Origin: Fibrobacter sp.
Lineage (GTDB): Bacteria; Fibrobacterota; Fibrobacteria; Fibrobacterales; Fibrobacteraceae
Length of the DNA stretch: 64,000 bases
Direction: 5' to 3'
Assembly (NCBI RefSeq): GCF_017551775.1
Contig: NZ_JAFZKX010000006.1
Location: 1 to 64,000 of the forward strand
Shown piece after piece: positions 43,601 to 52,814 of this stretch; positions within the stretch are counted from its first letter, which is position 1; each line of letters opens with the position of its first letter. The translations under genes and the position numbers were made by a program. The notes beneath the pieces were generated by a model. That model saw only the letters and a list, made by a program, of their open reading frames with translations. It ran no database searches and had not been told where the DNA came from.

Positions 43601-44089
43601 GGGGTGGACGCCTACTTGCCCGAAGACTACATCCAGGATGGCCTTACCCGTATCGGGATGTACCAGCGGATTGCCCGCGTTACGAGCTCCGCGGAAGTCG
43701 AAAATATCCGGCTTGAACTGGTCGACCGTTTTGGCGAATTGCCGGTACCTGCGAAAATGCTCCTGCTCGTAACCGAAATCGCGCTCCATGCCGGCCGGCT
43801 CCGCATGCAGGGAATCCAGCAGCGCAAGGGCGTGCTCGTTGCGACCTTCGTGGAGTTCCCGCCCATCGAGACGCGCGTGCTCGGCGAGATTGCGGGGAAG
43901 AGTACCTGCCCCATGCGTTACGTGGGCATGTCGCCCCTTCAGGCGGTTTTCGAGTTGGGTACTGCACCTGCCGAGAGGATGGCCGAAAAGATTGCGGAAC
44001 TCTTCCGCGGGTTTGCGGATATCACGATAACGCCGTCTCGGGCCGAACCTTCGAACCCGATTTTCCAGGACACGAATATCCTGACCTGA
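40700..44089 (+). CDS. mfd: Transcription-repair coupling factor Mfd
   Basis: Removes RNA polymerase stalled at DNA lesions and recruits UvrA. The 1129-residue product has, in order, a UvrB-like region (residues ~1-350: FFPALGLKPYEQKVPFEG), the RNA-polymerase-interacting CarD-like domain (~440-500: GDYVAHEDHGVGRYLGL), and the SF2 translocase: Walker A GDVGFGKTEVAMRAA at ~597, DEEQ box IDEEQKFGVKQKEKLRE, SATPIPR, and the second RecA domain with MRGRVGRS. The TRCF C-terminal domain follows. Length matches E. coli Mfd (1148). Coupled to rnhA by two bases, so both act on transcription-replication conflicts. Confidence 0.96.
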   Translation: MTLQEFIQESRFSTLSCFADAGREAIHVNGASIPLASMMVAQRFFEKPGPILVVAKDFKSAEVWMENLQSLVGEEYVRFFPALGLKPYEQKVPFEGVIEERLRFFRDAGNAEKPIVAVCPLDALLMKLPVPGGLVRNMRTLKVGDVLEPSTLRPWFMDHGFTEQPVVSSVGEFSIRGCIVDVNCLLYPHPIRIEFFGDEIESIRSFDIFTQRSVENMDRVTLYPMGEWTLPDAELAKFNGDTTGIWWMRGRYEQLNSSLLDYLPGASLVFEELSSLAENASRLNQAYDSAFEELRTTAQDVEPSTKIWWRFGELSATFPGHASMDVTHVEADASNWYSVKSRPQDFASAGTEEVAKKIEDFYAGGGEVYVVAPTPGALARLKHVFSGLPVADYFVGNLSEGFWLDDDKVAFLTETRIFNRHATKSRKRQIAGSVTTALMVESLNRGDYVAHEDHGVGRYLGLVRVEVNGGLVDCALLEYEGGDRLKFPVSDLQKIERLEVSDEKTPKLDRLGSKTWENLKKRVKEKVVKIARDLVNLYAKRELVDGFSFPPDGKMQREFEDAFEYDPTPDQVKATAEIKRDMESRRPMDRLVCGDVGFGKTEVAMRAAFKCITAKKQVAILVPTTILAAQHYENFCDRFAAFPVNIALVNRYKTAKEKKEIFKRVSEGKIDIIVGTHALLSEKNQFKDLGLLVIDEEQKFGVKQKEKLRELRMTVDTLSMSATPIPRSLHLSMTGVRDISLINTPPMNRLPVETKLLKRDDVVLAAAVRDELARGGQVFVVNDRVQNINMLAEEVESWVPEARVAVAHGQMNDRDLERVMESFLSREFDILVSTSIIESGLDVPNANTIIIMNAHHFGISQLYQMRGRVGRSSVLAKAFLVIPAKSGISQESMRRLKALEQFSDLGSGYQLAMRDLEIRGAGNLLGEEQHGFIAEVGFETYVRLVREAVEALRGGSSEKPIQPRVEIGVDAYLPEDYIQDGLTRIGMYQRIARVTSSAEVENIRLELVDRFGELPVPAKMLLLVTEIALHAGRLRMQGIQQRKGVLVATFVEFPPIETRVLGEIAGKSTCPMRYVGMSPLQAVFELGTAPAERMAEKIAELFRGFADITITPSRAEPSNPIFQDTNILT

Positions 44090-44102
44090 AAGTCCCCCTG
44101 AG

Positions 44103-44235
44103 GACTTGGTCTCCCTCGTCACCCTGAGGCTTGGTCATCCTGAACTTGTTTCAGGACAGGGTCGGAATGTTTATATCTGATGCTGCCCTGAGAGTCCTCA
44201 GGGTGACCAAGCCTCAGCATGACGGTGGGCTGGGT
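44103..44235. repeat. Interspersed repeat cluster with copy 2 and a long imperfect palindrome
   Basis: The intergenic region after mfd. It contains the core at 44134-44168 (reverse complement of 36568-36602, 34/35), palindromic about TCCTGAACTTGTTTCAGGA. On its sides the strings CTGAGGCTTGGTCA (44124-44137) and TGACCAAGCCTCAG (44204-44217) are exact inverted copies of each other, and further CCTGAGGACT / AGTCCTCAGG pairs also occur. No gene is seen. Confidence 0.75.
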
Positions 44236-44246
44236 CAGTATGACAC

Positions 44247-45011
44247 TCAGGGGAGTGCGTTTATGGTTTCTGAAAGTGTCTGGACGAGCTTCTCGGCGAA
44301 CTGCTGGGGTGTCTCGTTGGCATCCTGAACGAACGATTCGTCGGCATCCGTCTCGAATCGCAAATTTTCTGCCGGAATAAGCGCGAGCGCTTCCCGCGTC
44401 GCCTTCTTGCGGAATGAATCCGCGTGGATGGAGAAAATCGCTCCCAGCGATAGTCCCGCTTTCACGATGCCCGCGTCCGCGCCGAACCTGTGGAACACGG
44501 GCCTGGACCGTTTAACGCACGCGTCGGGCCGAACGCCCGTGCCGGCACCTGCGCCAAACCCGACTTCTCGCAAAATCCGAATCACGCGTCCGTAGTCGCC
44601 CACGCAGTGGATTTGCAGGTCCCGCCCGAACTCCATGGCCATTCTTGCCTGCGCGCGGAAGATTTCTTCTTGCACGCCGCCCGGTTCGTATCCTTCGTAA
44701 CGCTTGTCCAGTCCCGCTTCGCCTGTTTGGGCGTCCGGGTCTTTTTCGAGCCTCCGGCGCAAATCCGCCATATTTTTATCGAAATCGCACGCGATTTTGG
44801 CCGCTATCATCGGGTGGATTCCGTAGGCCTTTCCGCAGCCTTCCAGCCAGCCTTCGCCGCCCGCCTTTTCCCAAATTTCGTCAAGTGCGGTCCATTCCCA
44901 GGGTTCGCACGCTACGGCGCAGTACTTGAAGCCTGCTTGGTGCAAACTGCGGGCCAAGTTCAGGGGCTGGGGGAGCCTCGCCAGGTGGATATGGCTGTCG
45001 AAAAGTTTCAT
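44247..45011 (-). CDS. TatD-family metal-dependent hydrolase
   Basis: An amidohydrolase-fold enzyme of 254 residues. It opens with the metal motif FDSHIHLARL (DxHxH), has YGIHPM near residue 64, EAGLDKRY at ~98 with the metal Glu, QIHCVGDYGRV at ~134 and SIHADSF and ETDADES near the C-terminus (Asp ligand). Members are 3'-5' DNA exonucleases or related hydrolases. A short Gly-rich insertion (GAGAGTGVRP) precedes HRFGA, where the canonical HCFS motif would be. Single gene, convergent with mfd. Confidence 0.82.
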   Translation of the reverse strand: MKLFDSHIHLARLPQPLNLARSLHQAGFKYCAVACEPWEWTALDEIWEKAGGEGWLEGCGKAYGIHPMIAAKIACDFDKNMADLRRRLEKDPDAQTGEAGLDKRYEGYEPGGVQEEIFRAQARMAMEFGRDLQIHCVGDYGRVIRILREVGFGAGAGTGVRPDACVKRSRPVFHRFGADAGIVKAGLSLGAIFSIHADSFRKKATREALALIPAENLRFETDADESFVQDANETPQQFAEKLVQTLSETINALP

Positions 45012-45159
45012 TTTACCCGTAAAATATCTTTTTTTTACATTTTTTGCTTGTTTTTTCGGAATAAAAAGCCTAGTTTAAGGGGCGCGGGGCTTTGACCCTG
45101 CGTTCTGGCGGGGCGATGCCCTGCGATTTTAGAACATGCGTTTAAATAAAGGAGTCTTT

Positions 45160-45357
45160 ATGCGCGACTTGCTGGAAAAAGCCCTGAAGAAAGGTCTGAG
45201 TGTCACTTTTTCTAACGAGAATGGCTATGCGGTCATTCGTATTTCCAAGGACAGCGAAGTTGTTGCTTCGTGCAGCCTGGGTTCCGCCAATTTCCGCGAT
45301 TCTGTGGAGGATTCCCTGCAGTCGCTCCTTCTTGACCTGGAGCGCAAGGGCATCTAG
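45160..45357 (+). CDS. Small protein of unknown function
   Basis: I do not recognise this 65-residue protein. It has no signal or membrane segment; a charged N-terminal helix (MRDLLEKALKKGL) is followed by two beta-like segments and a C-terminal helix with SLQSLLLDLERKG. The start at 45160 has the ribosome site AAAGGAG seven bases before it, which the in-frame ATG at 45136 lacks. It sits alone, convergent with lepB (10 bases between the ends). The 148-base gap upstream is GC-rich and could fold, but no known RNA was recognised. Confidence 0.55.
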   Translation: MRDLLEKALKKGLSVTFSNENGYAVIRISKDSEVVASCSLGSANFRDSVEDSLQSLLLDLERKGI

Positions 45358-45367
45358 AATTCTGCCT

Positions 45368-46321
45368 TTATTCTGCTTTTTCGGGCTGCGCATCGCCTTG
45401 GGGCTGCGCGGCCCTCTTTTTTTGGCCGATGATGCTCACCAGCAGCGAACGGCTGAGTTGCTTTATGTAATTGATGGCGATTCGCGGTTCTTTCACGAAT
45501 CTTCCGCGCAGGTGGCTCTGGGTAAAGTAGCCGACTTCGCGGCTGTCCATGCAGAATGCGCCTTTTTCGCAGGCGAGGAAGTAGCAGTCTTCCGGAACGA
45601 CGAATTCGGTAATTTTGGAGGAATCGCTTTCCTCGAAGAATTCATAGCGCATCTGGATGGGGGCGTCGCCCGGTTCGGAATGGAACACCTGTCCTTCGAG
45701 CAAGAAACGGTCTTGCCAGGGAAGGAAGTCGATTTCCTGCAGGCTGACCTGACGGTTTCCTAGCTTGGTGGCACCGAGGGCCTCGACCCCGATTTCGCGT
45801 TCGCCCTGCCAGAGGGTTGTCTTTACGAAAAACTTCTTGCCCGCCTCGTGCATCAGGTTCACGAAGAAATCCTGTTCGATGTCGTTCAGGCGGTCGAGGT
45901 GAAGCGTGTCGCCTTTGCGGGGGATATGCAGCTGCCGGCTCTGGATGAAGGCGGTTTCTTCTTTCCAGCGGAACCTGCCGTGCGGAGTCCTGACCTTGCC
46001 GTTGTCGGAAAAATCGAGGCGGTCGCCGGGGAGGCCGATGACCTTGCGTACCACGCTCTCACCGCTGCGGAGTGTGGCCCAGACGGTCTCGTTGTATTTG
46101 AGTTTTTCGATGCACTGGGGGAGTTTGCACATCCACAGGATTTCTTTTTCCTTGTGGCGCGGGAACATCGATGAATCGTGGAGCTGCACGGGCTCGAGCG
46201 CGTAGAAGCGGACCGCGATGGCGAGCGCGAAGCTGGCGATAATCCCGAGCACGAGCATGACGATGCATGCCTTGGAATTCTTCCACTGCAGGGAACGTAC
46301 TTTTCGCTTCAGGTTCGCCAT
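45368..46321 (-). CDS. lepB: Signal peptidase I-like protein
   Basis: Cleaves signal peptides of exported proteins at the inner membrane. The 317-residue product has one N-terminal helix (~18-38) and the S26 boxes: Ser51-Met in DSSMFP (nucleophile Ser), the VVRKVIGLPGD segment (~90-100), and near the C-terminus ACEKGAFCMDSREVGYF. The general-base Lys is normally the first of the KR pair before VIGLPGD; here that place is Arg92 and Lys93 follows, so the order is swapped. Length and lack of a large insert resemble E. coli LepB. It follows lepA by 12 bases, the classic lepA-lepB pair. Confidence 0.8.
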   Translation of the reverse strand: MANLKRKVRSLQWKNSKACIVMLVLGIIASFALAIAVRFYALEPVQLHDSSMFPRHKEKEILWMCKLPQCIEKLKYNETVWATLRSGESVVRKVIGLPGDRLDFSDNGKVRTPHGRFRWKEETAFIQSRQLHIPRKGDTLHLDRLNDIEQDFFVNLMHEAGKKFFVKTTLWQGEREIGVEALGATKLGNRQVSLQEIDFLPWQDRFLLEGQVFHSEPGDAPIQMRYEFFEESDSSKITEFVVPEDCYFLACEKGAFCMDSREVGYFTQSHLRGRFVKEPRIAINYIKQLSRSLLVSIIGQKKRAAQPQGDAQPEKAE

Positions 46322-46333
46322 AGGTTGATCCGG

Positions 46334-48154
<1,821 letters not shown>

Positions 48155-48186
48155 AGAATCTTTAATCGTTTGTTTTTTAACGAGTG

Positions 48187-48194
48187 CAAATATA
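48187..48194 (-). promoter_or_regulatory. TATATTTG promoter element of lepA
   Basis: An exact TAnnTTTG element on the minus strand, 32 bases before the lepA ATG, leaving room for a short leader. Confidence 0.4.
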
Positions 48195-48303
48195 GAAATC
48201 CTGCGCCATTTTTTGAATCGCTGGGCGACAAAGCCCGAAAAAATAACTATATTCTCTTGACATTCTAGGAATCTTTCACGATAACTATATTGGAAGTGTT
48301 AAA

Positions 48304-48831
48304 GTGCTAAAGAAAATTTCGTTCATACTGTCTATTGTCGGCATGTCCTGTTTGTGCTTTGCCGAAGGAAAAGTCTTCAACAAAGATTATACGGGTATCA
48401 AATCAATCGAGGCGACTATCACCACGCACGAAGGTGTCATCGTCGTCGACCTCGACTTCAAGGCAGCCCCGAACACTGTCGCTAATTTCGTCGAACTTGC
48501 GAACAAGGGCTTCTACAACGGGCTCATGTTCCACCGCGTCATCAACGGTTTTATGATTCAGGGTGGTGATCCCGAAGGGAATGGCTCGGGCGGTCCGGGC
48601 TATACCATCGATGACGAACAGAACAATTTGAAACATGAAGCAGGCGTGATTTCCATGGCGAACCGCGGCCCGAACACGGGCGGCTCGCAGTTCTTCATCA
48701 CGCAGATGCCCCAGCCTCACTTGGATGGCAAGCACACTGTTTTCGGGAAGGTTCTTCAGGGGCTGGACGTCGTCTGCCGTATCGAACCTTTCGACCCCAT
48801 TTTAAACATAACTATCGTGGAAAAGAAGTAA
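48304..48831 (+). CDS. Exported cyclophilin-type peptidyl-prolyl isomerase
   Basis: A 175-residue enzyme that catalyses prolyl cis-trans isomerisation. Residues 1-20 are a signal peptide ([19 protein letters not shown]), so it acts in the periplasm. The cyclophilin core follows: the [42 protein letters not shown] block (read in parts) with the catalytic Arg in [37 protein letters not shown], all typical of bacterial PpiA/B. The GTG at 48304 is the only in-frame start that keeps the signal peptide. Four bases before the next gene. Confidence 0.9.
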   Translation: MLKKISFILSIVGMSCLCFAEGKVFNKDYTGIKSIEATITTHEGVIVVDLDFKAAPNTVANFVELANKGFYNGLMFHRVINGFMIQGGDPEGNGSGGPGYTIDDEQNNLKHEAGVISMANRGPNTGGSQFFITQMPQPHLDGKHTVFGKVLQGLDVVCRIEPFDPILNITIVEKK

Positions 48832-48834
48832 TCT

Positions 48835-50022
48835 ATGAGTTCAAAGAAAGCCACTAGCGCAAAGAAACCGGCGGCGAAGGCTGCTGCCAAGAAGCCCGCG
48901 GCTCCCGCTAAGAAGCCTGCCGCTAAGGCCGCTCCGGCAAAGAAGCCCGCAGCCAAGCCGGCTCCCGCTAAGAAGCCCGCTCCGGCAAAGGCCCCCGCGA
49001 AGAAGCCTGCCGCAAAGCCCGCTCCTGCCAAGAAGCCCGCAGCCAAGCCGGCTCCCGCTAAGAAGCCCGCTCCGGCAAAGGTTCCGGCTAAGAAGCCTGC
49101 CGCAAAGCCCGCTCCTGCCAAGAAGCCCGCAGCCAAGCCGGCTCCCGCTAAGAAGCCCGCTCCGGCAAAGGCTCCCGCGAAGAAGCCTGCTGCAAAGCCC
49201 GCTCCTGCCAAGAAGCCCGCAGCCAAGCCGGCTCCTGTAAAGCCGCAGGCCAGTGCAGCTAAGAAGAACGACGTGAAGACTTCTGCCGCAAAGCCGGTCG
49301 AAACCAAGGCTCCTGCTAAGGCGGTCAAGGCTCCCGAAAAGGTGAGCGTGAAGCCGGTTGAAAAGCCCGTGGAAAAAATTGTCGAGAAGCCCAAGGCCGT
49401 AGCTCCCGAGAAGGAAGCTCCGGCAGTGCAGGCCGCTCCCGAACCGAAGCCCGTAGTTGTGGAAGCCGAAGAACCTGCGGTCGCCGAAAAGGCAGCTCCT
49501 GCGGGCAACAACAAGAAGTTTGTCCCGTTCGCAATCCTTCTGCAGGGTGGCAAGAAGCTCTCGAAGACCATCATGTTCACCGAGGTGAACGAAGAGGCCG
49601 AGCGCGTCAACCAGAAGAAGGTTTCTTCCGACGCGAAGCTCGAAAGGAAGCCGACGATGTCTATCCGTCACAAGCTTTCTCTCGCTGAAGAAACGCAGGA
49701 AGAACTGACGGAACGCATCCTCAAGGAACTCGAGGAACAGAACGCCGCGTTCACGCGCGAGGCCGCCACGCAGATGTGCACCCGCTGCAACCGCAATCTC
49801 GTTTCCCCGGAATTCTGGGTCGACAAGCATCTCGGTTACTGCGAGGAATGTGCCGCCATCCTCAAGCTCGGTCAGTCCAAGGAAGCCCGCAAGGTCGAAT
49901 ACACGCTCGGCTCGATGGGCGGTGACTCGCTCGACGAGGCGGATGACGAGGATTTCGAAGGACCGGACGCCGCCGACCTGAAGGAAGCGGAAGAAGATCT
50001 CGCCGAACTCGAAGACAACTAG
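48835..50022 (+). CDS. Lys/Ala/Pro repeat protein with C-terminal zinc finger
   Basis: A 395-residue protein of two parts. Residues ~1-145 are made of AKKPA-like units (Lys/Ala/Pro only), resembling histone H1 tails and bacterial histone-like AlgP proteins, so they likely bind nucleic acid through charge. Residues ~145-235 are variable and acidic-basic. The C-terminal part from ~235 holds a folded domain with four zinc ligands, Cys315, Cys318, Cys336 and Cys339 in CTRCNRN ... YCEECA, DksA/TraR-like in spacing, then a tail rich in Asp and Glu. Function unknown; a nucleoid- or RNA-polymerase-associated role is plausible. It follows the cyclophilin by three bases. Confidence 0.7.
   Translation: MSSKKATSAKKPAAKAAAKKPAAPAKKPAAKAAPAKKPAAKPAPAKKPAPAKAPAKKPAAKPAPAKKPAAKPAPAKKPAPAKVPAKKPAAKPAPAKKPAAKPAPAKKPAPAKAPAKKPAAKPAPAKKPAAKPAPVKPQASAAKKNDVKTSAAKPVETKAPAKAVKAPEKVSVKPVEKPVEKIVEKPKAVAPEKEAPAVQAAPEPKPVVVEAEEPAVAEKAAPAGNNKKFVPFAILLQGGKKLSKTIMFTEVNEEAERVNQKKVSSDAKLERKPTMSIRHKLSLAEETQEELTERILKELEEQNAAFTREAATQMCTRCNRNLVSPEFWVDKHLGYCEECAAILKLGQSKEARKVEYTLGSMGGDSLDEADDEDFEGPDAADLKEAEEDLAELEDN
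48946..49236 (+). repeat. Three-and-a-bit 90-base tandem repeats in the Lys/Ala/Pro gene
   Basis: Three full 90-base units start at 48946, 49036 and 49126; a partial fourth begins at 49216. Each unit encodes 30 residues. The second unit has a block with changed codons (AAGGTTCCGGCTAAG instead of AAGGCTCCCGCGAAG or similar), so the copies are not identical. Confidence 0.9.
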
Positions 50023-50050
50023 TCTTCACTGGCGACAAGCCATTAGAAAA

Positions 50051-50070
50051 GCCCCCTTTCGGGGGCTTTT
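50051..50070. terminator. Bidirectional terminator after the Lys/Ala/Pro gene
   Basis: A six-pair GC stem (GCCCCC with GGGGGC, loop TTTC) flanked by AAAA on the left and TTTTTC on the right. It lies in the gap before argH, which is convergent. Confidence 0.8.
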
Positions 50071-50120
50071 TCTTTTCCATAGTCACCCTGACGTCAGCAG
50101 ACGCGCGGGTAATTACTCAA

Positions 50121-51545
50121 TTACTTTTTGAACTGTTTGAGAATGGCGGCGGCCTTCACGAACTGCTGCTTCACGGACTTGGGACCGGTACCGCCTTCGA
50201 TGTTGCGGCGGGAAACGCTGTATTCGAAGGTGAGGGTCTTCTTCATCTGCTTCACGTTCGGGACGCCGGCGCTGGCCCAGGCCTCGTCAGAGAGGTCTGT
50301 GAATTCGAGGCCTTGGCGGGCGGCTTCGCCGACCAGGCTACCGACCACGTGATGCGCGTCGCGGAAAGGCACGCCGGATTCCACCAGCAAGTCGGCGAGG
50401 TCGGTGGCCAACAGCGCCGGCAGCATCTTGGCATGCATCTTGTCGAAGTTGAAGCGAGCGCTTTCCAAGGCTTCCTTCATTACGCGGAGGATCACCTTCA
50501 CGTTATGGACGCTGTCGAAAACCGGTTCCTTGTCTTCTTGCAGGTCGCGGCTGTAGCTGAGCGGGGCACCCTTCACCAGAGTGTAGAGAGCGCTGAAGTT
50601 ACCGAGCATGCGGCCGGACTTTCCGCGGATGAGTTCCATGGAGTCGGGGTTCTTCTTCTGCGGCATCATGGAAGAACCGCTAGAGAAGGCGTCGTGCAGG
50701 GTGAGGTAGCCGAATTCGCTGGTGCTCCAGTTCACGAAGTCTTCGGCGTAACGGCTCATCGTGTTCGCGATAATGGCGAGGTCGGCTTCGAATTCGAGCA
50801 TCATGTCGCGATGGCTCACGGCGTCGATGCTGTTGGGGCTCACGCCCTTGAAACCGAGTTCCTTGGCCACCAAGGCGCGGTGGTAGGGGAATGCGGAACC
50901 TGCCATGGCGCCGCTACCGAGCGGAAGCTCGCTGTGTAATTCCAAGAAGTTGTCGAGGCGCTTCACGTCGCGGCTCACGGCAAAGAACATGCTCATCAGG
51001 TAATGGCTGAAGTAGATGGGCTGTGCCTGCTGCAGGTGAGTGTAGCCCGGCATCATCTTGCCGAAGTACTTCTTGGCGAGGTCGAGAACCGTTTCCATCA
51101 GGCTCACTTCGAGTGCGCGGATTTCGGCGGCGCGGTGACGCATGTAGAGTTTGAAGTCGGTGCAAACCTGGTCGTTACGGCTGCGGCCCGTGTGGATCTT
51201 CTTGCCGAGAGCGCCGATGCGTTCGGTAAGTACGCGTTCCACGGCCATGTGGATGTCTTCGTCGGATTCCTTCCACAGGTTCTTGTCTTCCTTGTAGTCC
51301 TTGAGGATGCTTGCAAGACCGTCGCAAATCTTCTTGTATTCCGCCTTGCTGAGCACGCCGGATTCCACCAGGCCCTTGCCGTGGCCGATGCTGCCCTCGA
51401 TATCTTCTTCGATGAGTTCGGCGTCAAATTGCAGGCTGAAGCTCAGGTCCACCATGCTCTGCGCCATGCCGCTTGCGAAGCGGCCGGTCCACATGTTGGT
51501 CTGGGTGCCTTTCTTTTCCGATTTCTTTGCGCTGGTCTTGGCCAT
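50121..51545 (-). CDS. argH: Argininosuccinate lyase
   Basis: Last step of arginine synthesis: splits argininosuccinate to arginine and fumarate. The 474-residue product has the superfamily signature GSSMMPQKKNPD near residue 285 (with the catalytic Ser loop), the HTGRSRNDQV and GYTHLQQAQP blocks, and the FPYHR segment. Short Lys-rich N-terminal extension (MAKTSAKKSEKKG). The ATG at 51545 is preferred to the in-frame TTG two codons earlier. A TATATTTG element lies 27 bases upstream. Confidence 0.95.
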   Translation of the reverse strand: MAKTSAKKSEKKGTQTNMWTGRFASGMAQSMVDLSFSLQFDAELIEEDIEGSIGHGKGLVESGVLSKAEYKKICDGLASILKDYKEDKNLWKESDEDIHMAVERVLTERIGALGKKIHTGRSRNDQVCTDFKLYMRHRAAEIRALEVSLMETVLDLAKKYFGKMMPGYTHLQQAQPIYFSHYLMSMFFAVSRDVKRLDNFLELHSELPLGSGAMAGSAFPYHRALVAKELGFKGVSPNSIDAVSHRDMMLEFEADLAIIANTMSRYAEDFVNWSTSEFGYLTLHDAFSSGSSMMPQKKNPDSMELIRGKSGRMLGNFSALYTLVKGAPLSYSRDLQEDKEPVFDSVHNVKVILRVMKEALESARFNFDKMHAKMLPALLATDLADLLVESGVPFRDAHHVVGSLVGEAARQGLEFTDLSDEAWASAGVPNVKQMKKTLTFEYSVSRRNIEGGTGPKSVKQQFVKAAAILKQFKK

Positions 51546-51572
51546 TTTCAAATCCTCTTGTTTTTACGCGCA

Positions 51573-51580
51573 CAAATATA
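51573..51580 (-). promoter_or_regulatory. TATATTTG promoter element of argH
   Basis: An exact TAnnTTTG element on the minus strand, 27 bases before the argH ATG, leaving space for an AGAGGA ribosome site. Confidence 0.45.
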
Positions 51581-51595
51581 GAATATTGCGGGGCG

Positions 51596-52012
51596 TTAAT
51601 TCTGCTGTACCCAGATGTCGACGTTCTGGGGCTTTGCCTGGTTCGGCCTGTAATTGCTTTGCTTCATGGCCGCATTGTTGGCGGTCAGGCAGTGGTCCAG
51701 ATTCCCGGCTTTAACATCTTTCACGTAGCACTTGGTCTTGACTTCCGCGTCGCGCGTGTATTTGGTCCTTGCGACCAGTTGTCCGTTCACTAAAAAGTCG
51801 AAATTCCCGTGCTTTCTTCCTTTGACGCAACGTCCTACGATGTCGTATTGTAGGCCCTGGTTGTCCATAAAATGCCAGGTGGCGGTTCGTACATGGAGCT
51901 CTTCGCAACTGACCGGACCGTTCATGGAACTTTCATCCTGTTCTTTTTGATACCCCGCACTGCAGGAACATAATATAAAAGCAGCTAAGCCAATGAATGC
52001 GAGACGAATCAT
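51596..52012 (-). CDS. Small lipoprotein of unknown function
   Basis: A 138-residue protein with a lipoprotein-like signal (MIRLAFIGLAAFILCSC), Cys17 being the likely lipidated residue. The mature part has a MORN-like strand turn, VGRCVKGRKHGNFDFLVNGQLVARTKY, suggesting a small beta domain. It has an AGGAGG ribosome site. It follows the PlsC-type gene by 22 bases on the same strand, so it may be the last gene of the leftward half of the polyene cluster, but the link is only positional. Confidence 0.55.
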   Translation of the reverse strand: MIRLAFIGLAAFILCSCSAGYQKEQDESSMNGPVSCEELHVRTATWHFMDNQGLQYDIVGRCVKGRKHGNFDFLVNGQLVARTKYTRDAEVKTKCYVKDVKAGNLDHCLTANNAAMKQSNYRPNQAKPQNVDIWVQQN

Positions 52013-52034
52013 TTTTCCTCCTTGAAAATAAAAA

Positions 52035-52814
52035 CTAGTGAACGTCGTGCTCTTTTTCCAGGACTTCCTTCATTTTCGCGGTAAGCAGGATTGCGCTTCG
52101 CGACATGGGCATGTCCTTGTAGGGGGCGACGGAAATATCCGGTAAGACTCGGAGATTGTAGATGTAGCGTTCGGTCGGGTGGAACTGGAGCATCTTGTCG
52201 TGCTTGCGCAGCCCGATTTTTTCGTTTCCGCCAAAATAGATGGGCACGACGTCCGTATTTGCAAAGAGCGCGAACCTAGCGGCCCCCTTCTTGAAGTACC
52301 ACGGCTCTCCCGGCTTGGAGCGAGTTCCTTCGGGGAAGATGATGAGGTTGTTGCCGTCTTCGAGCATCGACTTCTTGGCGCGTTCCAGTTGCTCATCGAA
52401 GGGGAGCGTGTTCGGGATGTAGAGGTTGCGGATGATGAGCGATATAAACTTGTTCTGAACGAGCGACCCTTTGACGATGCAGTTCGCGTTCGGGATGAGC
52501 GAGATGAGGATGACCACGTCGAGGAGCGAAGGATGGTTCGCGATGACGACCTTGCCCTTGATGCCTTTTAGCAGTTCGCGGTTCTCGACGCTCAGGCGCA
52601 TCGCTCCCGTGACTTCGATATACTTGACGAAGAACTGGAAGAAATGATTCACGAACTTGCGCGAGATGACGTTGAAGCGCTTTTCCGAGAAGCCCGCGAG
52701 AACGTGGAACAGCGGGAACAGCGACGTCGCGAGAATCAGGCTGCTGATTCCGAATACGGCGAACGACGAAAGCTTCGAAATCAGGCGGCGGAGGTATTTG
52801 ATGCGGCGAATCAT
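52035..52814 (-). CDS. PlsC-type lysophospholipid acyltransferase in the polyene cluster
   Basis: A 1-acyl-glycerol-phosphate acyltransferase-fold protein of 259 residues. The catalytic HxxxxD motif is in NHPSLLDV (~residue 98), and the substrate motif FPEGTRS at ~163. A hydrophobic N-terminal stretch (~15-40) anchors it in the inner membrane. In known aryl polyene clusters an acyltransferase of this type joins the polyene chain to a glycerol-like lipid. The start at 52814 shares one base with the stop of the ketosynthase-like gene (TGATG). Whether it uses the polyene or a fatty acid is inferred. Confidence 0.8.
   Translation of the reverse strand: MIRRIKYLRRLISKLSSFAVFGISSLILATSLFPLFHVLAGFSEKRFNVISRKFVNHFFQFFVKYIEVTGAMRLSVENRELLKGIKGKVVIANHPSLLDVVILISLIPNANCIVKGSLVQNKFISLIIRNLYIPNTLPFDEQLERAKKSMLEDGNNLIIFPEGTRSKPGEPWYFKKGAARFALFANTDVVPIYFGGNEKIGLRKHDKMLQFHPTERYIYNLRVLPDISVAPYKDMPMSRSAILLTAKMKEVLEKEHDVH

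Noticed and set aside
40667-44122. Antisense open frame of 1151 codons over mfd
   Set aside because: It is the shadow of mfd on the other strand in a GC-rich gene; its protein is Arg/His/Val-rich, with no known domain, while mfd carries every expected motif.
45136-45159. ATG at 45136 as the start of the small protein
   Set aside because: It has no ribosome site, while the ATG at 45160 follows AAAGGAG at a proper distance.
48946-49236. Possible CRISPR array from the regular 90-base repeats
   Set aside because: The units are contiguous, without unique spacers, and lie in frame within a coding gene; no cas gene is near.
50073-50105. Third copy of the interspersed repeat (GTCACCCTGACG)
   Set aside because: Only about ten bases resemble the repeat flank, too short to claim.
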